Assembly: GCA_021014325.1 (NCBI GenBank)
Contig: CM037473.1
Span: 22,496,822 to 22,560,821 of the forward strand
Origin: Plazaster borealis
Taxonomy: Eukaryota > Echinodermata > Asteroidea > Forcipulatida > Labidiasteridae
Length of the DNA stretch: 64,000 nucleotides
Direction of reading: 5' to 3'
The stretch's first letter is position 1, and every line of letters begins with the position of its first letter. A model generated the notes under the pieces. That model worked only from the letters and a program-made list of their open reading frames with translations, was not told the origin of the DNA and made no database searches. Positions 55,956 to 64,000 of the stretch are shown here, in pieces. The position numbers and the translations under genes were made by a program.

Positions 55956-57670
55956 TCTACTAATTACACTGGAAAACGTGCGTTTCCCCAAGCTTTAGAG
56001 GATAATTGACGCAAGAACTTTGCATCATTCATACTTTAAATAAAATATATAGGCCTACCATTACAATTAGTGGCGTAACCGGAGGGGGGCAGGGGAGGCG
56101 CCCCCCGCTCAGAACCCCTTTTCCCCGCCCCCAAATGACAAAATGCAAAAATGAATGGTCCGATACAATAAGTAGCCTCTAATGTCTTTGTTCCCGCTTG
56201 CCACCCCCTCCCTAAACGAAAATGTCTGGTTACCCCCCCCCCCACTGAACCATTCAAATACAAATCTTGACAGAACACGTCACCAACAATATTTTGTTAC
56301 ATCGAACAAAATGAACTCTACAATGGAATGCAAATTACAGAAATATAATCCTATGAGCATGATTGTGTTTTCCCATCACATCTGTGTGTGATTGTGTTAT
56401 TGACAATACAGTATTTCAATAATGTATGTCTGGGTTAGTCAGTGTGTCGCCAAATCGCCACCAGGTACCAACAGCCTTGCAAAAAGCCGCCGAACCATCT
56501 CCAGAGTATTTAATACTCTCGAGAATAACAATAATAGAAAGAAAAAAAAACTTTAAAATGAAAACAGAAAAAAGAAAAACCAACAACAACTACTATTATT
56601 TTGTTCAGCTCTACCAATCCTTACAATACCTATAAAATAAGCCATTAGGCCTACTGTAATGTTTACTTTCCATTAGCGTTACCTTCAGAACATTGTCTCT
56701 TGGTGAAAATAAGCTTTTTTAAAAGTGCATGGTTATTAATACCGAGAAAAATAAGCATTAGTCTCAGTCTGAAAGCTGACTACCTTGAGAAAGACTCTGC
56801 CATAGGGTCGAACCGTTAGGTCATTATCAATTTTCATTGATATCACAGGTAATTTTGGATGATAAAAAGTTGGCAACAGCTACCCGTAATTGTTTTTATC
56901 ATTTTATATTTATTTTTAAAGTTCATTATACTGTAGTACCAATCCTGTAGAGAAATAATTTGAAACGCTGACGAAGTCTGTACTTTTTATGTATTCTGCG
57001 GGGGATTATGAACAGTGTCTCGGTGCATTTTCATGCAACACAGTGTGATGCACCGACGTCTAATCAATGTTATGATGCTTTGTGACTTTTGCTATCCATG
57101 CAAAAACTGAACGTGCACAAAAACACTCTCTCTCAAACCCCCCCCCCACCAACAATAATTGTAGGCGTTGCTAATTGAACACGGCTTGTGTCATTTTCCA
57201 CAATATGTCTATCTTGATGTGTTTTACACAACAAAAAGTAGTCGTAGACTTCAGTGATGTTGAGACATATCTTACCCGTGCTGTGTGTATCACGTGTTTT
57301 TTTTATTTTGCATACTTTAAAAATGTGTTTTTTTCCCGCCTATTCTCGCCTTTGTTGAGGAAGCAGCATCCACTTTATATTTCATGAAGTTCACCTGGTA
57401 TTTTGTTTGTGTGTAAAAGGAAAGACCATAGTGGAATTCAAACGAGTTCAAGTAAAACTAAATCATTGTTATTGGTATACGGTGAAACCATACTCTACTT
57501 TTCAACAACCAACCAGTGGTCACGTTTTAGTGTCAAAAAAAGACAAAGAAAAAAATGTCTATTATGTATAATATGCAAGTTCGAATAATAAAGACATTCG
57601 TTTTGATTTCGCAGATCAAAATAAATAATGGTGGTTTGAATATCTAAGATACTCTCTGAAAACCTCCAGC
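55956..57670. other. Intergenic DNA with a truncated family B element
   Basis: A GTGGCGTAACCGGAGGGGGG end at 56072 and G/C runs to about 56240 belong to family B, with no opposite end. The remainder shows nothing recognisable. Confidence 0.4.
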
Positions 57671-57674
57671 TTAG

Positions 57675-57860
57675 AATTGACCCAGATCCGGGTACCGTGG
57701 GGCCTGCCATTTCTGGGTCAGTATGAGCTGGGTGTCAAAATGACCCAGTTGAAAATGGTCAAAATGACTCAGAATTCGAGTTAAAATTCCATTTTCTTGT
57801 ACCACTTTCCGGGTCAGCCTGACCTGGAAATGAATCAGGCCCCCTGGGACCTGGAATCCG
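57675..57860. repeat. GACCCAG/CTGGGTC word cluster
   Basis: At least six GACCC or GGGTC words in both orientations (GACCCAGATCCGGGTACC, TGGGTCAGTATGAGCTGGGT, TGACCCAG, CGGGTCAGCCTGACC). It resumes as TGACCCAAG right after the 57865-58053 MITE, suggesting one element split by an insertion. Confidence 0.6.
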
Positions 57861-57864
57861 GATC

Positions 57865-58053
57865 AATAGACCTTCATCATGCTGCCACCATCTTGGTCAT
57901 GTTCCCTGTTTCCAATAGCAGTAATGAATGCTAATATTCATTGTACAAAAAGGAACCAGACTGTTACTCCTTCCAGCCTCGGTTTGGTTACATTGATTTG
58001 AATTGGACAAAATCAAGTTGGCCGCACCATGATAAAGGTCTATTCTGACCCAA
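57865..58053. mobile_element. MITE with ATAGACCTTCATCATG ends
   Basis: Left ATAGACCTTCATCATG and right CATGATAAAGGTCTAT are inverted with one or two changes. GCCACCATCTTGG and CCAAGATGG-like words are inside. There is no ORF. Confidence 0.8.
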
Positions 58054-58123
58054 GATTTTGTGTATTGTTCTAGAATTTACAGTATACTTAATAAGAGGAA
58101 AATATCTCTCTGGAGGATTGGTA

Positions 58124-58251
58124 CGGGCCCCAATTTCATGGCACTGCCTATCCGCTGAAATTTGCGCTTACGGCCCAAAGAATATTGTGTGCTTTCGATA
58201 GCCTACTAGGCGTAGAATTTTACGGTAAGCAGAGCCATGAAATTGGACCCT
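58124..58251. mobile_element. Short family F MITE
   Basis: GGGCCCCAATTTCATGGCAC and the complement of GAGCCATGAAATTGGACCC form the ends; the element is 128 bp. Confidence 0.75.
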
Positions 58252-59099
58252 CATGTGAACGTGTCATTGGTAAGCTTTTAAATTGAAAATAATAATTATT
58301 TATCTCGATGATTACTTATCCCGTACTGCGAGCGTACCGTCCATTTCGGCTAATGGACAGTGAGCAAATTTCCAACTTTAATTAATATATAAGTCGTACA
58401 CCCGAAATACATAATGGCAATAAATTACTTCAATGCACAATCGAGGCCATCAAAAGCCGAGCTGTCGCAACTCAAACTAATTGTTTTATGTAAGTACAAG
58501 TCATGCCCTCGCAGACAGAACAGACAAGGTCGAAAATAAAGTATTAAACGAATCGAATTTCATCCCTCTACTAGAAGGATGACCGGGTGGTTCCAAGATT
58601 TTCAGAAAGGGGTTGCAACCTCTGAAGGTTAATTTCAACGTTAAAACAAATTTCAGTAATCCTGCAGAAGACGAGTTGATCATAGTGTGGGGTCCGGGGC
58701 CCGCTTTAGGACAACTCGTCAAATTGAGAAACACTCGTACTGATGATGCACCGAAGGGAAGGAAAAAAGAAACCAAGTTTGCACAATGTATGGTATGCAA
58801 ATAAATGTTAATGCTATAAGAGGGAAAAGTACATCAATGGTTTTTAAGAGAGTACGTCCATAATCAGTACAGTCTAGTGGTTTTCAAGATACGTGGTAAG
58901 ACAGATTGAATTGAAATTATTATGTGACTATTTTAGTATCGTTGACGGTTACACGTTTTGGTGGGATGCATTGTACTGAATTGTTTGTGGCATCTAAATA
59001 TTAACCAGCAATAACTCTAACCTAACCCTTGTCATGTAAGGCCTACCTTTATATAGCCCAAGCCTAAATGAAGCCCATGTGAAGTGCAAAGATGTCTGG

Positions 59100-59440
59100 C
59101 ACCAAAGTTAGCCTTTCTATAAATAAAGCCACATATGTTGGCTACAACACAATATATATTGACCAACTTTTGTTCATAAAAATCCCCAACACTTGGTCAA
59201 GTATAATTGCCCAACTGCTACATCAAACCTTTCTACCCAACAGTTGGTTATACAAAATTAACCAACAACGTTTATTAAGATTTTGCCCAAAAGTACAGCA
59301 TAATCATTATACCTATAAAGTGGTCAAAATATTTACCCAACTTTGTTGAGCACAATTTTGACCAACAGTTTAATGAGTTCATATTAAACCTAACGTTGGT
59401 CAAAATGTTGTTCACAATTTAACCAGTATTTTTTGCAGTG
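59100..59440. repeat. Degenerate ACCAAC/GTTGGT-word repeat
   Basis: About a dozen ACCAAC, CCCAAC, TTGGTCAAA and related words are spread at 20-40 bp. It resembles in style the ACCATTG-word element at 24120-24311. Confidence 0.5.
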
Positions 59441-59478
59441 TAGGGTTTGGGCTAATCGTAGCTATACGGTCAGCGACG

Positions 59479-59842
59479 AAACTATAGGGTAAAATGTTAG
59501 GGTGCTCAAGGGGAGGTACCATTTTGTCTAGGTGGCCAAGTTTCCATTAGCCTTTTTCTTAAAAAGACCCCTTTTCAGCACATTTGTAATGTAATTTTTT
59601 TTGATATTTTGGCGTTAGTGTAAAAACAAATGCATTGTCTGCGTGTTAATGGAAAAATAGTTTTAAAAACATCGGAATTATCACATCAAAACTCTGGACA
59701 ATTTTCAATCCCAAAAGTCCAGATTCAAATGGGGGGGACTACCGGGGTGCGAAGGACATCAATGGGGGGGGGGGGCTACCGGGGTGAACGGACATCAATG
59801 GGGGGGGGGGGCACGTGGACGTGCCCCCTAGTTACGCCAATG
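59479..59842 (-). mobile_element. MITE family B copy with internal G-run duplication
   Basis: It begins ACTATAGGGTAAAATGTTAG and ends GTGCCCCCTAGTTACGCCAA. CTACCGGGGTG followed by GGACATCAATGGGGGGG is present twice near the right end, next to G-runs of 10-12. It gives the clearest family interior (GGCGTTAGTGTAAAAACAAA). Confidence 0.75.
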
Positions 59843-60558
59843 TTTACGGTTGGGGCTACGTTTTGTAGGTCTCGGGCTACATGTAGGTATCGGGCTACAT
59901 GTCGGTATCGGGCTACATGAAGGTGCTGTACGCTCTTTATAGGCCTAATGTTAATAGTGCAGTCAATCTAAAAATGAGGAAAAACTCTTCGAATAGATTT
60001 TTCGAAAAGTATTTCACAACGTGCACGTGCAGGCCAAGCCTGTCAAAGAATTACAGAATAAACAAGTATGTTTTTAGTGACCCTGAAAACTTGGCCACGA
60101 GTCAATCTTAATATCTGAAAGTGCCAGGTTTTTTTTTGATAGGTCGATACTAAATACCAATAAAATTCACTCGGTGCAACCACAATGGCTTAACACTATT
60201 ATTAAACATGAGGTCAAAATATAATGTTATATAAAAATTCAGCAGCCGGCCGCTAGATTGCAATCAGTTTGGCAAGAGGATGATATTAACGTTTCATTGT
60301 GTGGTATCTGGTGCGGCAAATCACTGACAGAAGGATAATCAAATTGCACGGTGCACATGACGTTAATAAAAGTGTGCAATCAGGTGGTATAATGTGCCAC
60401 TTCGCAAGTGAGTTTAATCATGTCATAAGACTTAAAGAGTTGTAACGAATCTTCAGCAGACTGAATTTGACTCGGTTAGTCGTTTAAGCTTCACACGCCA
60501 GTGGCTGAAGTGTAAACACATGACGAGAACTGTGTTACACCAGTGGTTGATGACAAAG
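59843..60558. other. Downstream flank of the GPCR gene
   Basis: The stretch right of 60120 is the probable 3' UTR or flank on the minus strand. No AATAAA signal could be placed with confidence. ATCGGGCTACATG is repeated three times at 59877-59925. Confidence 0.4.
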
Positions 60559-60938
60559 CTACAAGACACGTTGTGGGTTTGTATTTTGTGAATCATTCGC
60601 GAGGGTCAAGCTCCCTGACCCCTCAGATGCCAGTTCAGGGACCACCTTGTTGTCTCCACCCCTACGACAAAGAGCCAGCTCTTTGAGAGCTTTCCGGAAT
60701 GGTCTATTCCTGACTGTGTAGATCAGAGGATTTAGACATGAGTTCATGACGACCATAATGACACCGATGTGGTAGTAGGGATGCGTGAAGTCCACCGTGA
60801 TGCCCATCATGAAGCAGAAGAACATGGTTTGGTTGGGACCCCAGCAGATGGCGTAGGTGATGACGACGAAGAGGAGGGTTCGCTGGAGTTCTTGGGACGC
60901 TTGGGCTTGCCACAGTTTACGTCGACTCCATTTCACAT
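60559..60938 (-). CDS. Rhodopsin-family GPCR, terminal exon (TM6, TM7, C-tail)
   Basis: This is the C-terminal 125 codons or so of a class A G-protein-coupled receptor at the cell surface. The exon starts after acceptor TTCTGTTTTAG at 60938, with two bases completing a codon, and ends at TAG (559-561). TM6 reads TLLFVVITYAICWGPNQTMF, holding the CWxP-like CWGPN core. TM7 reads IMVVMNSCLNPLIYTV with the NPxxY motif as NPLIY. Helix 8 (NRPFRKALKEL) follows, then a Cys that could be palmitoylated and a Ser/Asn-rich tail. The CWGPNQ form resembles peptide-type orphan receptors, but the ligand cannot be inferred. TM1-TM5 were not seen between 60939 and 64000 and probably lie further right. Confidence 0.88.
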
Positions 60939-63200
60939 CTAAAACAGAAATATAAAAAAATTAACTTGACATTTTGAATGGCGATCTGAAAGGCCAATAG
61001 GCCAAAATTACAGGAACAAATTATGTAATAAAGACGAATTAAAAATAAAGTGCGCCACCAAGAGTTTGCCCTTGAACGGCCATTTTTACAGTGCAACATT
61101 GGGGATAGTGGACATAGTTTGCAAAGTACAAGCAGAGTTAGCCTTTGAAAAACGAAGACTACAAATTATTAAAATGTTTTCTTTGTCGTTGAACTGGTAA
61201 CGATATTCATTAGGAAGGCTTTGGAAATGCTTTTCTGACCCCAAAACAAAAAATCAATTTGTGTTTCGGCTTATCTACATAATTGATTGCCTACTTTGAA
61301 ATTGACCTCTCGTGGCAAACTCTTGGTGGCGCACTATATCGTGAATCAAGAAGTTCACGGAATAATTCAAGTAGAATGACGAAGACCATTGTTTAGAACA
61401 ACGAAGGTAATGCAACACCTCAAAAATTAAGATATCCTTTGTTCATCACTCCATAAATTATTGTTCGTAATAAATTCACCAAAACAATTATTTGCATAAA
61501 AATTAACGAAAGCTTAACGACGATTCGCTGTTTTCTTTTTAAACTAAACACGTTAACCCGCCCTTTTTTAAATGCAGTACTGAAGGACTAGTCTAATTTA
61601 TATTTTCGGACGATCAACCCTGCGGATGACCTGATATCTTCCATTAATGTTTCACAATCGGTTTGACATGATCTAGCGTTCTAATATGATTTTAATTGAA
61701 CCCATCCCACACTTTTCATCATCTTGTATACGTGACCAGCCTTGACAAGGACACTTCCGTGTTATGGTCGCAGAACTAACGACATGTGAACGTTTGTAAT
61801 TGAGACCCTAAGACATAGCGCACTTTCCACTCATCACTTCTTCTTTAGGTCTCCATACGTGGGTGGACTTGCAATGAAGGGTCTTTTAAATTGGCTAATT
61901 GAACACTCAACATAACATGATAAGGGGTGGCATTCATATTCGATTTCTCTGAAATTGGAGGGACGGTGGTCTGTTAAACTTAAACTTCATTATGTGTCGA
62001 GTCTAGTAAATGCAATGTTCTTAATTGGGACTGACATACAAGGGACTGACATGCGTGTTGGAGGATTTCAGAGAAAGGGCCTTTTAAAACATTAAAACTA
62101 TTTTAACGTGGACATCCTGAATGTGTTCAGTCACGGAGAGCAGTTTGCATCTATGATAACGAAGTGGTTAATATCCACAATAGTGGCTTTTGTGGTATCT
62201 ACACTGAATTTTGTTTTAAGAGAGCAACACAATTGTGAGCAACCTTGATGGCAAGGTGTCTTATGTAGGCCTACGTCATAACCCCAGATTGAACCACATG
62301 CCAGGTTTCACATCTTCGGATTTGTTGCTCAGGATTTTAGTATAAAATGTCCATTTTCATTTGTGATATCACTTTTGCTAAAGTTGCATCTCCCGATTTT
62401 TTGTTTAACCAAAAGACAAAAAACATTCAGATTGTTTTGCTTTGAACGATTTTTGGAAGATGAAGACGCATAAAAAGAAAAAAAACATTTTCACGTTTGC
62501 CTCGCACAATGGTTGAAATACTTGTACCATGCAAATTGTTCGTGGAGGGCTAACGGCGTCGGGGGTTTGTCCCCCGGTGTGTGTGTCGCCCATACGGTAA
62601 CTTAAAATGGGCTAAAGGGTATTGATTCAAAAGAGCGTGCAATTCAGAAGAACTTTCTACACAATTCGCCATAATGGGGAAGGGGGGGGTGACGACAGAA
62701 TCTCCGGGGGGGGGGGGACACACCGGAATTTCCTTCCACACCGGTAACGCGTGAGATAATGTCGGTCCCGACAATAACCTTTCATTGACGGGTGTTTTCG
62801 GTTAGTGTATCATAAATGAGATTTAATAACTTCCTCGACTAAGAAAAATATACTATTGCATAGTTTCATTTGTTTTACCTTTTAATAAGCATAAAATTAG
62901 GCGAAGCATCTGATTGAATTGATTTATTGGCTACACCTCTTGTGTCAGAAGCGACCTCTATATTTGTTAAATTGGACTGACTGCTCAACCAGATGATTGC
63001 ACGTGGCGCGAGCGTCTTATTTTGTGTTTCCCCCCACCCAAGGCTCCTTAGTTTTTCTACTCGATGGTTGACAGCCAAAATAAAGGAAGTTTTTAGTAAT
63101 TTGAAAACACACTGAGTTATTGAAAACACTTACGGAGTCTTTCACGAACCATGGAGGAAGAAAGGAACGTCACTCAACTTCTCAAATGCACTAAGTGCGC
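60939..63200. other. Intron or upstream DNA of the GPCR gene
   Basis: No TM1-TM5 coding sequence was found. A donor-like CTCC|GTAAGT at 63134 (minus) ends an open stretch whose phase would fit the 60938 acceptor and read MVRERL-H-VKWSRRK, but no acceptor or TM5 lies before it. A GCGCCACCAAGAGTTTGCC block at 61052 has its complement at 61313 (GGCAAACTCTTGGTGGCGC), marking another inverted-repeat element about 280 bp long. Confidence 0.45.
61050..61335. mobile_element. Inverted-repeat element, GTGCGCCACCAAGAGTTTGCC ends
   Basis: GTGCGCCACCAAGAGTTTGC at about 61050-61070 and its complement GCAAACTCTTGGTGGCGCAC at about 61316-61335 are a perfect inverted repeat of about 20 bp. The interior has no ORF. 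It sits in the presumed GPCR intron. Confidence 0.8.
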
Positions 63201-63571
63201 TTAAAGGCACTGAACACGTTTGGTAATTGTCAAAGACCAGTGTTCTCACTTGGTGTATCCCAACACATGCATAAAATAACAAGCCTGTGAAAATTTGGGC
63301 TCAATTGGTCATCGAAGTTGCAAGAAAATGATGAAAGAAAAAACAACTTTGTTGTACAAATTTGTGTGCTTTCAGACAGGAATAAAAACTTCTTGCAAGA
63401 AGTTTTTATTATTTTAGTGAGAAATTACCTCTTTCTCAAAAACTACGTTACTTCAGAGGGAATCGTTTCTCACAATGCTTAATATCAACAGCTCTCCGTT
63501 GCTCGTTACCAAGTCAGTTTTAATGTTAATATATATTTTGAGTAATTACCAAAGGTGTACAGTGCCTTTAA
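63201..63571 (+). mobile_element. TTAA MITE, family C, best full-length copy
   Basis: TTAA at 63201-63204 and 63568-63571. TIRs are AGGCACTGAACACGTTTGGT and the complement of ACCAAAGGTGTACAGTGCCT. The central palindrome is AACTTCTTGCAAGAAGTT. Confidence 0.9.
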
Positions 63572-64000
63572 AGAGGGGCTCCGAGGTCAAATTTAGTTTT
63601 GTGATCCACTCATTTTCCAATAGATAAAGTCCTTATGAAAATGGAGAAAAATTACAAGTTTAACCTCACTTTAAAATGGTGTAATATGAAACTGTGTTGA
63701 ATACCCTTTAAGTGCAATTTTTGTTAACATCCAAAAACGTTCGAGGACGTCACATTTCTATTATATGATCTGTATATTTTTTACAGAGAATTTTCAATTC
63801 ATTCCTGAATTTTGATGAAATCAAAACAGCATTGGCATTGACCTTTTTACCGCAGAAATTCCTCTTTGGAACGCACAGACCCATTTGTTGTTGACGTTCG
63901 ATGACGTCATGTTTCAAATTTCACTCCCGAAGCAAAATGACATTTTCAACCATTTTAACATGAGATTTGAGACATGTAATTTGTCCCCCACTTTCACTGG
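63568..64000 (+). mobile_element. Family E TIR element, runs off right edge
   Basis: It starts TTAAAGAGGGGCTCCGAGGT, sharing TTAA with the preceding MITE. It follows the 54898 copy through TTTTCCA, CGTTCGAGGACGTCACATTT and GATGACGTCATGTTTCAAAT, without the insertion seen there. Confidence 0.8.

Overview
This window reads as animal nuclear DNA. It is AT-rich, its few genes are broken into short exons with canonical splice sites, and most of the rest is short inverted-repeat transposons, tRNA-derived SINEs and minisatellites. The repeat families (a TTAA-flanked element beginning AAGGCACTGAACACGTTTGG, tRNA-headed SINEs, the frequent word TAGGCCTA) look echinoderm, most likely sea star. That taxon call is inference from remembered repeat style and was not tested.

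Three protein genes are supported, all on the minus strand. (1) Positions 3434-20870 hold the 5' half of an SLC6 sodium/chloride-dependent transporter: six exons whose phases all join, giving 321 residues from the start codon to just after TM6. The rest lies beyond the left edge. (2) Positions 29162-44341 hold an apparently complete serine/threonine kinase of the RSKR/SgK494 (ribosomal protein S6 kinase-related) type. Nine exons carry the kinase region and C-terminus and two less certain exons carry the N-terminus; together they give about 416 residues. Its catalytic-loop HRD reads FRD. (3) Positions 60559-60938 hold the last coding exon of a rhodopsin-family GPCR (TM6, TM7 and C-tail). Its TM1-TM5 exons were not found and probably lie beyond the right edge.

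The remainder is repeats. A 21-bp minisatellite of roughly 93 units fills 1114-3072. At least seven families of TTAA-flanked inverted-repeat elements occur, including a decayed piggyBac-like element (11394-12147), and there are clear cases of one element inserted in another (52107-52480 inside 52085-52646; 55042-55451 inside 54898-55801; 32853-33050 inside a decayed host; 24120-24311 inside a SINE copy). Several tRNA-headed SINE families are present. One unusual repeat has a short TTCGTGAAAACG motif separated by unlike spacers and occurs at two loci in opposite orientation (12910-13610 and 47280-48085). A LINE 3'-end fragment lies at 23545-23997.

No functional tRNA or rRNA gene, CRISPR array or prokaryote-style operon was seen. 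The three genes show no sign of acting together. No intact, novel multi-gene system is evident; the oddest content is the repeat structure and the altered kinase motif.
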